Source of the DNA: Gordonia desulfuricans NBRC 100010
Lineage (GTDB): Bacteria; Actinomycetota; Actinomycetes; Mycobacteriales; Mycobacteriaceae
Assembly: GCF_001485495.1 (NCBI RefSeq)
Contig: NZ_BCNF01000057.1
Location: 1-54,295 of the forward strand
Length of the DNA: 54,295 nt
Direction of reading: 5' to 3'
How positions within the stretch are numbered: the first letter of the stretch is position 1; each line of letters opens with the position of its first letter. Shown here piece after piece: positions 43,682 through 52,928 of the stretch. The position numbers and the translations under genes were made by a program. Under the pieces are notes generated by a model. That model saw only the letters and a program-made list of their open reading frames with translations. It was not told where the DNA came from and did no database searches.

Positions 43682-44671
43682 TCAGGTGATCAGTCCCTCA
43701 CTGACGAGCCAGTCGTAGGCCACGTCGGACGGATCCTGGCCGTCGATGTCGACGCGGCCGTTGAGTTCCTGCAGCAGGTCGTCGGTGAGGCGTTCGGACA
43801 CGGTGGCCATCAACTGCGCGATCTCCGGGTGGGCGTCGAGGACGTCCTCGCGGACCACGACGGTTCCGCTGTAGGGCAGGAAGAAGTGCTCGTCGTCCTC
43901 GAGAACCGTCAGATCGAGGTTCTTGATCCGTCCGTCGGTGGTGTAGACCATCCCGAAGTTGCACGGTGAGCTCTTCGCGGTGGAGGTGTAGACCACACCC
44001 GAGTCCATCTGGGTCACATTGCCCGACGGCACACCGTCGGGGGTGTTGTAGGGCATGTCGTAGGTCTTGAGCATCGGCAGGAAGCCGTCGGGGCGGGAGA
44101 AGAACTCCTCGTTGACGCAGAAGGTGCGTTCGGACACCGGCAGCTGGGCGATCTGCGACATCCGGGTGATCCCGAGGCGTTGCGCGGTGGCCGAGGACAT
44201 CGCGAACGCATAGGTGTCGTTGAAGTTCGCCGGCGGCAGCCACACCAGGTGGTTCTCGGCGAGTTCGACGTCGTGGACCTTCTGCCACAGTTCGGTGGGG
44301 TCGGCGATCACGTCGGTCTCGTGCAGGTAGGTCACCCACGCCGTGCCGGTGTACTCCCAGGCGAGATCGGCACTCCCGTTGAGCATCGCCTGCCGGCTCG
44401 ACGCCGATCCGGGCGCATTGGTGAGGTCGCTGACATCGGCACCCGCCGCCGCGAGATAGGTGGCGGCGATCTTGCCGAGCAGGATGCTCTCGGTGAAGTT
44501 CTTGGACGTGACGGTGATCTGGGCACCGGCCAGCGGTGTCTTCCCGTCCGGCAGTTTCGCCTCGTGGAAGGTGCCCGACGAACTGACGAGACCGCACCCG
44601 GCGATGGTGAGGACGCCGAGGATCGCCACCGCGAGTCCGAGTGTCGTGTTGCGGAGCCGTGCGATGAGCAT
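43682..44671 (-). CDS. proX: osmoprotectant ABC transporter substrate-binding lipoprotein (ProX/OpuCC)
   Basis: A 329-residue binding protein for betaine, choline, carnitine or similar solutes. Lipobox is LTIAGC with Cys26, so it is tethered outside the membrane. The OpuAC-type domain starts at ITVTSKNFTESILLGKIAATYLAAAGADV and includes LAWEYTGTAWVTYLHE, VVYTSTAKSSPCNFGMVYTTDGRI and YSGTVVVREDVLDAHPEI. The start overlaps the stop of the permease gene by one base. It is the last of four coupled genes of one importer. The specific ligand cannot be read from the sequence. Confidence 0.88.
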   Translation of the reverse strand: MLIARLRNTTLGLAVAILGVLTIAGCGLVSSSGTFHEAKLPDGKTPLAGAQITVTSKNFTESILLGKIAATYLAAAGADVSDLTNAPGSASSRQAMLNGSADLAWEYTGTAWVTYLHETDVIADPTELWQKVHDVELAENHLVWLPPANFNDTYAFAMSSATAQRLGITRMSQIAQLPVSERTFCVNEEFFSRPDGFLPMLKTYDMPYNTPDGVPSGNVTQMDSGVVYTSTAKSSPCNFGMVYTTDGRIKNLDLTVLEDDEHFFLPYSGTVVVREDVLDAHPEIAQLMATVSERLTDDLLQELNGRVDIDGQDPSDVAYDWLVSEGLIT

Positions 44672-45417
44672 CAGATCCCCCGTGGGGTCGCGGCCAGCTC
44701 GACGAGCCGGCCGAGCCAGTCGACGATGAGCGCCAACAGGCCCACCAGAATGGCGCCGGAGATGAGGAGCTTCGGCAGGAACAGGGTCACCCCGGTGGTG
44801 ATCAGGGTGCCCAGGCTGGTCGCGCCGATGAAGGTACTCAGGGTGGCGGTGCCGACCAGGATCACCAGCGCGGTGCGCACGCCGTTGAGGATCACCGGTA
44901 CCGCCAGGGGCAGTTCCACCAGGACCAGGGTGCGTACCGCCGACATCCCGATCCCACGGGAGGCCTCGACGGTGCGCTGGTCGACCTGCCGGAGGCCGAC
45001 GATGGTGTTCTGCAGGATCGGCAGCACCGCATAGACCACCAGTCCGATGACCGCGGTGCGGAAACCGGTGCCGAGCCAGAACGTGAACAGCACCAGCAGA
45101 CCGACGGCGGGCGCGGCCTGCCCGACGTTGGCGAGGTTGATCGCGATCGGGTTGAGCAGCCTGGCCCACGGGCGGGTCAGCACGATCCCGAGCGGGATCG
45201 CGATGACCACCACGATCGCGGTCGCCACCGCGGTGAGCTTGATGTGGTCGAGGATGGTCGTCTGCAGGCTCGACCAGGTCAGGGCGGCGCTCTCGGTCTC
45301 GGTGAAGGTGGTGTTCAGATACCAGATCAGATAGCCCGCGCCCACGACGACGATGAGCAGTGGTTCGAACCACACGTCCATCGGCAGACGCCGGAACCGG
45401 GCGGACAGGGCGGTCAT
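44671..45417 (-). CDS. proZ: osmoprotectant ABC transporter permease (second, ProZ/OpuCD-like)
   Basis: A 248-residue membrane subunit with about six segments. The EAA-like loop that contacts the ATPase is VDQRTVEASRGIGMSAVRTLVLVELPLAVPVILNGVR. N-terminal FEPLLIVVVGAGYLIWYL is the first helix. It overlaps the ATPase gene by 4 bp (ATGA) and the binding-protein gene by 1 bp. It has the same fold as the first permease of the operon but a longer N-terminus; the importer probably uses both as a heterodimer, as OpuCB/OpuCD do. Confidence 0.87.
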   Translation of the reverse strand: MTALSARFRRLPMDVWFEPLLIVVVGAGYLIWYLNTTFTETESAALTWSSLQTTILDHIKLTAVATAIVVVIAIPLGIVLTRPWARLLNPIAINLANVGQAAPAVGLLVLFTFWLGTGFRTAVIGLVVYAVLPILQNTIVGLRQVDQRTVEASRGIGMSAVRTLVLVELPLAVPVILNGVRTALVILVGTATLSTFIGATSLGTLITTGVTLFLPKLLISGAILVGLLALIVDWLGRLVELAATPRGI

Positions 45418-46673
45418 GACGAGGCGCCGCTCTCGGTCGGTTCGCTGTCCCCGGTCGGTCTGCCGTCAGATGTCTGTTCGCTGCCTTCGGTGTGTTCGGT
45501 GTGTTCGGTGTAGGTGGAGTGGTCGTCGTCGCGGACCTCGGCGATGCGGCCCTGGATGATCTCCATGACCGACCCGATCGCGAGCGAACCGATCACCGCC
45601 CCGCGCGAATCGGTGACCAGCGTGCCGCCCTGGCTGGCGGCGAGCATGCTGTCGAGGGCGTCGTTGAGCGTCGACGACGACGCCACCACCGGCAGGCGGT
45701 GGTCGACATATGCGTTGACCTGGGGTTTGGTGGCCACCTCGTCGAGTGACGGCCAGGCGAGCGGACGTCCGTGGACGTCGACGGTGACCAGCCACCGTTG
45801 TCCGGCGGCACGGGCACGACCGACAGCCGCCTCGGAGGACTCGCCGACGCGGGCGGTGACCACCGAGTCGAGGGTGACGTCGCGGACACGGGCGAGGGTG
45901 AGATGGGCCAGGGTGGCACCGGATCCGACGAATTCCTCGACGAACGGGGTGGCCGGGTTGGCGAGGATCTCCTCCGGCGTCGCGTACTGCTCGATGTGGC
46001 CACCCTCGGACAGGATCAGCACCTCGTCGCCGAGTTTGGTGGCCTCCTCGAAGTCGTGGGTGACGACAACGATGGTCTTGCCGAGTTCCTTCTGGATTCC
46101 GATCAGACTGTCCTGCAATCGAACCCGGGTGATCGGGTCGACCGCGCCGAACGGTTCGTCCATCAGCAGGACCGGCGGATCGGCGGCCAGCGCACGGGCC
46201 ACACCGACGCGCTGCTGCTGGCCACCGGACATGTCCTTGGGCAGCCGGTGGGCGAAATCGGCGACGTCGAGGCCCACGAGATCGAGCAGGTACTCGGTGC
46301 GTTCGGTGATGCGTTTGCGGTCCCAGCCGAGCACGCGGGGGATGGCGCCGATGTTCTTGGCGACGTCCCAGTGCGGGAACAGCCCGCCGGACTGGATCAC
46401 GTATCCGATGGACTGGCGCAGTTTGTCGGGGTTCTCGCGGGTGACATCGCGCCCGCCGATGAAGATGCGTCCCTCGGTGGGCTCGATCAGGCGGTTGATC
46501 ATCTTCAGCGTCGTGGTCTTACCACATCCCGACGGTCCGACGAAGGCCACGATGTGGCCGGCCTCGATCTCGAGGTCGAGCTTCTCGACTGCCGGTTTGG
46601 CTTGTCCGCGATAGCGTTTCACGACGCCGTCGAGCGTGATGGACGCTCCGGTGACCGTGTCCGGTGGTGTCAT
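45414..46673 (-). CDS. proV: osmoprotectant ABC transporter ATPase with CBS domains (ProV/OpuCA)
   Basis: A 419-residue ATPase. Walker A is GPSGCGKTT, the Q-loop is VIQSGGLFPHWDV, the signature is MSGGQQQRVGVARAL, and Walker B is VLLMDEPFGAVDP. Residues from about 255 form a CBS-domain pair (RWLVTVDVHGRPLAW..., TLNDALDSMLAASQGGTLVTDSRGAVIGSLA), which in OpuA/OpuC sense ionic strength or nucleotides. The C-terminal tail is acidic with a small repeat (TEHTEHTEGSEQT). The frame is open far upstream through the first permease, but MTPPDTVTGASITLDGVVKRY is the natural N-terminus. It overlaps both neighbours by 4 bp. Confidence 0.9.
   Translation of the reverse strand: MTPPDTVTGASITLDGVVKRYRGQAKPAVEKLDLEIEAGHIVAFVGPSGCGKTTTLKMINRLIEPTEGRIFIGGRDVTRENPDKLRQSIGYVIQSGGLFPHWDVAKNIGAIPRVLGWDRKRITERTEYLLDLVGLDVADFAHRLPKDMSGGQQQRVGVARALAADPPVLLMDEPFGAVDPITRVRLQDSLIGIQKELGKTIVVVTHDFEEATKLGDEVLILSEGGHIEQYATPEEILANPATPFVEEFVGSGATLAHLTLARVRDVTLDSVVTARVGESSEAAVGRARAAGQRWLVTVDVHGRPLAWPSLDEVATKPQVNAYVDHRLPVVASSSTLNDALDSMLAASQGGTLVTDSRGAVIGSLAIGSVMEIIQGRIAEVRDDDHSTYTEHTEHTEGSEQTSDGRPTGDSEPTESGASS
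45484..45510. repeat. 9-bp tandem repeat in the proV 3' end
   Basis: Three in-phase copies of TTCGGTGTG-type units encode the TEHTEHTE part of the tail. Being a multiple of three, copy changes would only alter tail length. Confidence 0.6.
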
Positions 46674-47314
46674 GTCAGTCCCCTCGAGATGGTGAGCCGA
46701 CCGAGCAGAACGAGCAACGCGTCGAAGACGAGTGCGACGATCACGATGAGAATCGTTCCGGTCAAGGCCATTTCCAGTGCGTTGGCGCCGCCGAGGCGCG
46801 AAAGTCCGCTGAAGATCAACGATCCGAGCCCCGGGCCGAGCACGTAGGCGACGATCGCCGCGACACCGACGATCATCTGGGTGGAGACGCGGATCCCGGT
46901 GAGGATCACCGGCCATGCGATGGGCAGTTCCACGGTGAGCAGAATCCGCCAGCGCGGCAACCCGATTCCGCGCGCGGACTCCACCACGGCCGGCGGTACC
47001 GAGCGCAGGCCGACGATGGCGTTGCCGACCACCGGCATCGTCGCGAAGAACGCCAGCATGATGAACGACGGTACGACCCCGAGGCCGAAGGGAACGATCA
47101 GCAGTGCGAGGAGGGCGAGCGACGGAATCGTCAGCGCCACACGGCTGGTCGTCAGGGTCAGGGCAGACCCCAGCGAGAGTCGATAGACGGCCACGGCGAC
47201 GACGATCGCGATGAGCGTTCCGATCAGAACGGTCTGAAACGCCAGCGACGCATGCTGATAGGTGAGGAAGGTCAGATTGCTCGCGTGGTTGCTGATGTAG
47301 TCCCAGAGATGCAC
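46670..47314 (-). CDS. proW: osmoprotectant ABC transporter permease (first, ProW/OpuCB-like)
   Basis: A 214-residue membrane subunit with about five to six segments and the EAA-like loop RSVPPAVVESARGIGLPRWRILLTVELPIAWPVILTGIR. The start is taken as GTG 47314 (MHLWDYISNHASNL). It has GGAAGGGG 7 nt upstream and matches family members, although an ATG 14 codons earlier is in frame. It opens a four-gene unit (permease, ATPase, permease, binding protein) in which every junction overlaps by 1-4 bp, so equal subunit output is expected. The gene order resembles OpuC more than the M. tuberculosis proXVWZ. Confidence 0.86.
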   Translation of the reverse strand: MHLWDYISNHASNLTFLTYQHASLAFQTVLIGTLIAIVVAVAVYRLSLGSALTLTTSRVALTIPSLALLALLIVPFGLGVVPSFIMLAFFATMPVVGNAIVGLRSVPPAVVESARGIGLPRWRILLTVELPIAWPVILTGIRVSTQMIVGVAAIVAYVLGPGLGSLIFSGLSRLGGANALEMALTGTILIVIVALVFDALLVLLGRLTISRGLT

Positions 47315-47376
47315 ATCGAAACCCCTTCCATGGGCGCCGGTGACTGCCCGCCACATCTGGGCGGGTCCTCAACTGA

Positions 47377-47382
47377 CCGTAG
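47377..47382 (-). promoter_or_regulatory. possible -10 of the osmoprotectant importer
   Basis: TACGGT on the minus strand, about 60 bp before the GTG start. A small hairpin (CCCGCC/GGCGGG) follows in the leader at about 47347-47366. No clear -35 element was found. Confidence 0.3.
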
Positions 47383-47564
47383 ACGGGACAATTGGTGAAT
47401 CCGTCCCATTCGGTGGGATCGGTCGACCACCGCGGCGGGTTCGTCCGTGATCCCGCTGTGACTACCTGGGAACATATCGATGAGGTCACAGTCTGGTCAC
47501 TTCGGCTCGTCGCGATCGGAATCGGACGGGATACGACGTGTCGGCCGGTGTCGTCACCGCTCGA

Positions 47565-47570
47565 TAAGGT
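47565..47570 (+). promoter_or_regulatory. -10 element, leaderless promoter of TetR (Rv1019-like)
   Basis: TAAGGT ends 6 nt before the ATG at 47577. Confidence 0.5.
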
Positions 47571-47576
47571 GGATCC

Positions 47577-48344
47577 ATGGCAGTGAGTCGACCCCCCGAC
47601 AAGAGCGGCGCGGTGCAGCGCGCCCCCCGCTCGCGGATGACCGGCGCACAGCGTCGGCTCCAGCTGATCGAGGTCGCCCGGGGGCTGTTCGCCGAGCGGG
47701 GCTTCGAGGCGACGTCGATCGAGGAGATCGCCCAGCGTGCCGGGGTCTCCAAGCCGATCGTCTACGAGCATTTCGGCGGCAAGGAAGGGCTGTACGCGGT
47801 GGTCGTCGACCGCGAGATGGAGACCCTCCTGGAGATGGTCACGTCGTCACTGACCCGCAACCGCTCCCTCTACCGCATCCAGCAGGTGGCCCTCGCCCTG
47901 CTGACGTATGTCGAGGAACGCACCGACGGGTTCCGGATTCTCGTGCGCGGCGACAGTACGGCCAGTAGCGATGCCACCACCTATTCGAGTCTGCTCAACG
48001 ATGCGGTCAGCCAGGTGGAGCACATCCTGGCCGGTGATTTCGAGCGGCGTGGATTCGATCCGAAGCTCGCTCCGCTCTATGCGCAGGCGCTGGTCGGCAT
48101 GGTCTCGGTGACCGCGCAGTGGTGGCTCGATGTCCGCGAACCGTCGAAGGAAGTGGTGGCCGCCCACCTGGTGAACCTGTGCTGGAACGGGCTGACGCGG
48201 CTCGATCCGCATCCGCACCTGGTGGGCCCGGACTACTCCGAGCAGACCGCGCGGACCACCGCCGACGGCCCGCCCGGACCCGATGAGGTACCGGTCACCG
48301 ACGAGGCGCCGGTCACCGACGAGGCGGCACCCGCCGCGGACTAG
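47577..48344 (+). CDS. TetR-family transcriptional regulator (Rv1019-like position)
   Basis: A 255-residue TetR regulator. The HTH is RRLQLIEVARGLFAERGFEATSIEEIAQRAGVSKPIVYEHFGGKEGLYAVVVDREM, a good match to TetR repressors that act on lipid or drug genes. A C-terminal TetR domain of about 130 residues follows, then an acidic Pro/Asp tail (GPDEVPVTDEAPVTDEAAPAAD) encoded partly by an 18-bp duplication. Its place before mfd is the same as Rv1019 in M. tuberculosis. It is divergent from the osmoprotectant importer across a 262-bp gap, so either could be its target. Confidence 0.86.
   Translation: MAVSRPPDKSGAVQRAPRSRMTGAQRRLQLIEVARGLFAERGFEATSIEEIAQRAGVSKPIVYEHFGGKEGLYAVVVDREMETLLEMVTSSLTRNRSLYRIQQVALALLTYVEERTDGFRILVRGDSTASSDATTYSSLLNDAVSQVEHILAGDFERRGFDPKLAPLYAQALVGMVSVTAQWWLDVREPSKEVVAAHLVNLCWNGLTRLDPHPHLVGPDYSEQTARTTADGPPGPDEVPVTDEAPVTDEAAPAAD
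48291..48326 (+). repeat. 18-bp tandem duplication in the TetR tail
   Basis: CCGGTCACCGACGAGGCG occurs twice in a row in frame and encodes PVTDEA twice. Confidence 0.75.
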
Positions 48345-48359
48345 CGGGAGCCGGACCGG

Positions 48360-49148
48360 TCAGTTCAGCACGATGCTGCGTTTGGCCAGTCCCATCCAGA
48401 AGCCGTCGATCACCTGGTCGGGATGCTGCTCGGGGTCGTCGCTGGCGCCGAGGGCGACGAACATCGGCGCGAAGTGTTCGATCGTCGGGTGTGCATAGGG
48501 CATGCCCGGGGCGCGCCGGCGGAAGTCGATGAGCGATTCGACGTCGCCGGCGGCGAAACGCTCGTGGGTCCAGGCGTCGAACTCCGCGGACCAGGTCGGC
48601 GGGGTGGCCTCCGGGCGCGGGTCGGTGAGGTAGGGCAGACCGTGCGTGGTGAATCCGGAGCCGATGATCAGCACGCCCTCGTCGCGCAGCGGGGCCAGCC
48701 GCCGCCCGAGGGAGATCAGCCGTTCGGGATCGAGGGTGGGAAGCGAGATCTGCAGGACCGGGATCTCGGCGTCGGGGTACATCACGGTGAGCGGTACGTA
48801 GGCGCCGTGGTCGAGGCGTCGTCGCTGGTCGTGGGCGATCGGTTCGCCGTCGGGCATCATCGCCGCGACGCGTGCGGCCAGCTCCGGTGCGCCGGGCGAC
48901 CAGTAGGTGGTCCGGTAGTAGCGCTCGGGAAAGCCCCAGAAGTCGTAGGTCAGCGGGGTGTGCGGGTCGGTGGAGCCGATGGTCAGCGGGGCGGCTTCCC
49001 AGTGCGCCGAGACCACCAGGATCGCGGTGGGGCGGGGCAGCTCGCCGGACAGCTCGGTGAGCTGGCCGACCCACCGCTTGCTGTCGACGAGCGGTGGGGC
49101 CCCGTGGCTGAGGAACAGGGCTGGGGTGCGTGACGGTGCTTCCGACAT
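48360..49148 (-). CDS. 4,5-DOPA dioxygenase family (LigB-like extradiol dioxygenase)
   Basis: Class III extradiol-type dioxygenase of 262 residues resembling YgiD/DODA proteins. Metal ligands are His15 (LSHGAPP), His49 (SAHWE) and His225 (TIEHFAP). Catalytic His candidates are His114 (LDHGAYVPL) and His169 (FTTHGLPY). It begins [13 protein letters not shown] and ends [15 protein letters not shown] as the family does. Many such enzymes are annotated without a known catechol substrate. Two ATGs (49154, 49148) are possible. TAGGAT ends 6 nt before 49148, so that start is preferred. A 27-bp inverted-repeat region precedes the promoter, suggesting a dedicated repressor. Confidence 0.84.
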   Translation of the reverse strand: MSEAPSRTPALFLSHGAPPLVDSKRWVGQLTELSGELPRPTAILVVSAHWEAAPLTIGSTDPHTPLTYDFWGFPERYYRTTYWSPGAPELAARVAAMMPDGEPIAHDQRRRLDHGAYVPLTVMYPDAEIPVLQISLPTLDPERLISLGRRLAPLRDEGVLIIGSGFTTHGLPYLTDPRPEATPPTWSAEFDAWTHERFAAGDVESLIDFRRRAPGMPYAHPTIEHFAPMFVALGASDDPEQHPDQVIDGFWMGLAKRSIVLN

Positions 49149-49154
49149 GGTCAT

Positions 49155-49186
49155 ATCCTACAAAACAGTACTCCGGTCCGTTTTGT
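49155..49186 (-). promoter_or_regulatory. promoter and candidate operator of DODA-type gene
   Basis: -10 element TAGGAT (49160-49155). Immediately upstream, ACAAAAC (49160-49166) and GTTTTGT (49180-49186) form an inverted repeat with a 13-nt centre, and the inner bases also show partial dyad symmetry (AGTACTCCGGTCC). Size and symmetry fit a TetR- or MarR-type site across the -35 region. Confidence 0.45.
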
Positions 49187-49264
49187 TTCCGCGATGTTCG
49201 CCCGGGTGGGCGACGGCGGGTTCCGGCGTCCGGATGCCGCCGGTGTCGACCAGAGGTCACGGCT

Positions 49265-49270
49265 TAGAAT
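49265..49270 (+). promoter_or_regulatory. -10 element of mfd
   Basis: TAGAAT ends 8 nt before the GTG at 49279; near-leaderless transcript. It supports this start over the much longer open frame. Confidence 0.5.
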
Positions 49271-49278
49271 CTGTAAGA

Positions 49279-52200
49279 GTGTCGTCCTCACCCGCCCTCT
49301 CCGGGCTAGCCGCGGTCACCTGCTCGGATTCGTCTCTGGCGGCGTTGGCCGACCGGCGCGACACCGATCGCCTCGACATCACCGCCCCCGACGCCGCCCG
49401 GCCCTTCGTGGTCACCGCGCTCGCACAGGCCACGCCGGCGCCGCTGCTGGTGGTCTCGGCGAACGGCCGTGAGGCCGACGATCTCACCGCCGAACTGCGC
49501 GAACTGCTCGACGACCCGGCGTCGGTGGCGCAGTTCCCGTCCTGGGAGACCCTGCCGCACGAACGGCTGTCACCCAGCGCCGACACCGTCGGTCAGCGAC
49601 TGGCCGTGCTGCATCGCCTCGCCGTGCCCGGCGACCATCCGCTGCGGGTCATCGTCACCACCGTGCGTTCGCTGGTGCAGCCGATGGCCCCGGGGTTGGG
49701 GGAGGTCCGGACCATCATCCTGCGCGAGGGCATCGAGCTCGACTTCGAGAGACTCCTCGAGGATCTCGTCGAGATGGCCTACGAGCGCGTCGACATGGTG
49801 GGTCGCCGCGGCGAGTTCGCGGTCCGCGGCGGCATCCTCGACGTCTTCCCGACCACCGCCGACTATCCGGTGCGGGTGGAGTTCTGGGGCGACGAGATCA
49901 GCGAGATGCGGGCCTTCTCGGTGGCCGATCAGCGCAGTCAGCCCGAGGTCGACGCATCGGTGGTGCAGATCCACCCCTGCCGTGAACTGGTCCTGACCGA
50001 CCGGGTGCGGCGCCGTGCCGCCGATCTCGCCGCGGAGAACGCGGGCGACGCCTCGCTGGCCGAGATGCTCACCAAACTGTCCGAGGGCATCCCGGTGGAG
50101 GGTATGGAGGCGCTGATCCCGGCGCTCGTCGAGGGACGCATGCAGCTGCTCACAGAGGTGGTCCCGGGCGGCACGCGTGTCCTGGTGCTCGACCCGGAGA
50201 AGGTCCGCACCCGGGCGGCCGATCTCGCCGCGACCGGCGCGGAGTTCCTCGAGGCGTCGTGGAATGCCGCGGCGATGGGGGCCACCGCCCCGATCGACGG
50301 GCGCGGCGCCGAGGGCGGTACCGGCATCAACCTGCAGGCCAGTGCTTATCGGCCGCTCGACGACGTACTCGCCGCGACCCTCGAGGCCGGACGGCCGTGG
50401 TGGACGATCAGCCCGCTGTCCACCGGGTTCGGTGAGGAACTCGAGCTCGACCTCCAGCCGGGCCCGGCCCCGCACGGCAAAGAAGACGAGATCGCCGCGA
50501 CGTTCACCACGCTGCGAGCACACGTCGCCACCGGCAAGCCCGCCGCAATCGTGGTGGCGGGCAAGGGAACCGCACAGCGAATCGCCGAGCGTCTCGCCGA
50601 CGCCGAGGTCCCGCACACCGTCGCCGAGCCGGGTGCGCGTCCGGCGCCGGGGGAGGTCACCGTCTACGGCGGAACCCTGCGGCACGGCATCATCGCGGCG
50701 TCGGCCGGGCTGGTCGTCGTCACCGAGGCCGATCTGACCGGATCGCGGGTCGCCACCGTCCGTGACGGTCGCAAGCTCCCGGCCAAACGGCGCAACCAGG
50801 TCGATCCGCTCGCCCTGAGTGCCGGCGATCTGGTGGTGCACGACCAGCACGGCATCGGCAAGTTCGTCGAGATGATCGAACGCACCGTATCCGGCGCGCG
50901 CCGTGAATATCTCGTGCTCGAGTACGCCGCGGGCAAGCGGGGGCAGCCCGGTGACCGGCTGTATGTGCCGATGGATGCCCTCGACCAGCTGTCGCGGTAT
51001 GTCGGCGGTGAGCAGCCGTCGTTGTCGAAGCTCGGCGGTTCGGACTGGCAGAACACCAAACGCAAGGCGCGCAAGGCGGTTCGCGAGATCGCCGGTGAAC
51101 TCGTCCAGCTCTATGCGGCGCGGCACGCCGCCCCCGGCTATGCCTTCAGCCCGGACACGCCGTGGCAGCACGAGATGGAGGATGCGTTCGACTTCACCGA
51201 GACGGTCGACCAGATGACGGTGATCGGTGAGGTCAAGGCCGATATGGAGAAGGCGGTCCCGATGGACCGTGTGATCGTCGGCGACGTCGGCTACGGCAAG
51301 ACCGAGATCGCGGTACGCGCGGCGTTCAAGGCGGTCCAGGACGGCAAACAGGTCGCGGTACTCGTCCCGACCACCATTCTGGCGCAACAACATCTGCAGA
51401 CCTTCGCCGAGCGGATGAGCGGTTTCCCGGTACGGGTGCGGGGGTTGTCCCGGTTCACCGACGCCAAGGAGTCCAAGGAGATCATCGCCGAGATGGCCTC
51501 CGGTGAGGCCGACATCGTGATCGGCACCCATCGTCTGCTGCAGACCGGTGTCATCTGGAAGGACCTCGGGCTGGTGATCGTCGACGAGGAACAGCGATTC
51601 GGCGTCGAGCACAAGGAACACATCAAGTCCCTGCGTACCCACGTCGACGTGCTGACCATGTCGGCGACGCCGATCCCGCGCACCCTGGAGATGTCGATGG
51701 CCGGCATCCGCGAGATGTCGACCATCCTCACCCCGCCGGAGGAACGGCACCCCGTGCTCACCTATGTCGGTGCCTATGCACCCAAGCAGGTGGCTGCCGC
51801 GATCCGCCGCGAGTTGCTGCGGGACGGGCAGGTGTTCTACGTGCACAACCGGGTGTCGACCATCGACAAGACCGCCAAGCAGATCGCCGACATGGTGCCC
51901 GAGGCGAGAGTCGTGGTGGCCCACGGCCAGATGAACGAGGATCAACTCGAGAAGACGGTGTCGGGGTTCTGGAACCGCGACTTCGACGTGCTCGTGTGTA
52001 CCACCATCATCGAGACCGGCCTGGACATCTCCAACGCCAACACGCTGATCGTCGACCGCGCCGAGAACCTCGGTCTGTCGCAGCTGCATCAGCTGCGTGG
52101 CCGCGTCGGACGCAGCCGCGAGCGGGGCTACGCCTATCTGCTCTACAGTCCGGAGAAGCCGCTCACCGAGACGGCATACGACCGGCTGGCCACCATCGCC

Positions 52201-52860
52201 CAGAACAACGAGCTGGGCGCGGGAATGGCGGTGGCGCTCAAGGATCTCGAGCTGCGCGGTGCCGGAAATGTATTGGGTGCAGAACAATCCGGGCACGTGG
52301 CCGGTGTGGGCTTCGACCTGTATGTCCGGCTGGTCGGCGAGGCGGTCGAGGCCTATCGTGCGGCCGCCGACGGCAAGCCGGTGACCACCGAGGAGACCAC
52401 CGAGGTCCGCATCGATCTGCCCGTCGACGCCCACATCCCGGTGGAGTACGTCGATTCCGACCGGCTCCGTCTGGAGGCCTACCGCAAGCTCGCCGCGGCC
52501 GGCTCCGATGCCGACGTCGACGCGGCGATGGCCGAACTGCTCGACCGCTACGGTGAGCCGCCGGTGGAGACCACCCGGTTGGCGGCGATCGCCCGGCTGC
52601 GGTTGCGGTGTCGTGAGCGCGGGATCGCCGAGTTGGGTGCGGTCGGCACCAACGTGAAGATCTCGCCGCTCTATCTGCTCGACAGTGAGCAGGTCCGGCT
52701 CAAGAGGCTGTACTCGGCGGCGACGTACCGGGCGACCACCGAGCTGGTCACGTTGCCGATCCCGCGTACCGGGGGTGTCGGGTCGGCGCGGCTGCGCGAC
52801 GAGGAGCTGATCGACTATCTGGTGACATTCCTCAAGACGCTCAAACCACTGGATGACTGA
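49279..52860 (+). CDS. mfd: transcription-repair coupling factor
   Basis: DNA translocase of 1193 residues that removes RNA polymerase stalled at lesions and recruits UvrA. The N-terminal UvrB-like part includes [29 protein letters not shown] and [33 protein letters not shown]. The RNA-polymerase-interacting domain begins at [15 protein letters not shown]. The motor has Walker [10 protein letters not shown] with Lys674, DEEQ in [23 protein letters not shown] and [18 protein letters not shown] (motif VI). The C-terminal domain closes with [20 protein letters not shown]. Length and order are standard. It is followed by mazG, as in M. tuberculosis (Rv1020-Rv1021). Confidence 0.96.
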   Translation: MSSSPALSGLAAVTCSDSSLAALADRRDTDRLDITAPDAARPFVVTALAQATPAPLLVVSANGREADDLTAELRELLDDPASVAQFPSWETLPHERLSPSADTVGQRLAVLHRLAVPGDHPLRVIVTTVRSLVQPMAPGLGEVRTIILREGIELDFERLLEDLVEMAYERVDMVGRRGEFAVRGGILDVFPTTADYPVRVEFWGDEISEMRAFSVADQRSQPEVDASVVQIHPCRELVLTDRVRRRAADLAAENAGDASLAEMLTKLSEGIPVEGMEALIPALVEGRMQLLTEVVPGGTRVLVLDPEKVRTRAADLAATGAEFLEASWNAAAMGATAPIDGRGAEGGTGINLQASAYRPLDDVLAATLEAGRPWWTISPLSTGFGEELELDLQPGPAPHGKEDEIAATFTTLRAHVATGKPAAIVVAGKGTAQRIAERLADAEVPHTVAEPGARPAPGEVTVYGGTLRHGIIAASAGLVVVTEADLTGSRVATVRDGRKLPAKRRNQVDPLALSAGDLVVHDQHGIGKFVEMIERTVSGARREYLVLEYAAGKRGQPGDRLYVPMDALDQLSRYVGGEQPSLSKLGGSDWQNTKRKARKAVREIAGELVQLYAARHAAPGYAFSPDTPWQHEMEDAFDFTETVDQMTVIGEVKADMEKAVPMDRVIVGDVGYGKTEIAVRAAFKAVQDGKQVAVLVPTTILAQQHLQTFAERMSGFPVRVRGLSRFTDAKESKEIIAEMASGEADIVIGTHRLLQTGVIWKDLGLVIVDEEQRFGVEHKEHIKSLRTHVDVLTMSATPIPRTLEMSMAGIREMSTILTPPEERHPVLTYVGAYAPKQVAAAIRRELLRDGQVFYVHNRVSTIDKTAKQIADMVPEARVVVAHGQMNEDQLEKTVSGFWNRDFDVLVCTTIIETGLDISNANTLIVDRAENLGLSQLHQLRGRVGRSRERGYAYLLYSPEKPLTETAYDRLATIAQNNELGAGMAVALKDLELRGAGNVLGAEQSGHVAGVGFDLYVRLVGEAVEAYRAAADGKPVTTEETTEVRIDLPVDAHIPVEYVDSDRLRLEAYRKLAAAGSDADVDAAMAELLDRYGEPPVETTRLAAIARLRLRCRERGIAELGAVGTNVKISPLYLLDSEQVRLKRLYSAATYRATTELVTLPIPRTGGVGSARLRDEELIDYLVTFLKTLKPLDD

Positions 52861-52928
52861 GCTGACGCACTAACGTCTACCGCAGAGGTTCTTCCGAACC
52901 GACCAGCACCACGGCGAAAGGCATTCCG

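Noticed and set aside
49570..52434. 954-codon open frame antisense to mfd
   Set aside because: High-GC shadow frame; no family resemblance, and mfd on the other strand is unambiguous.
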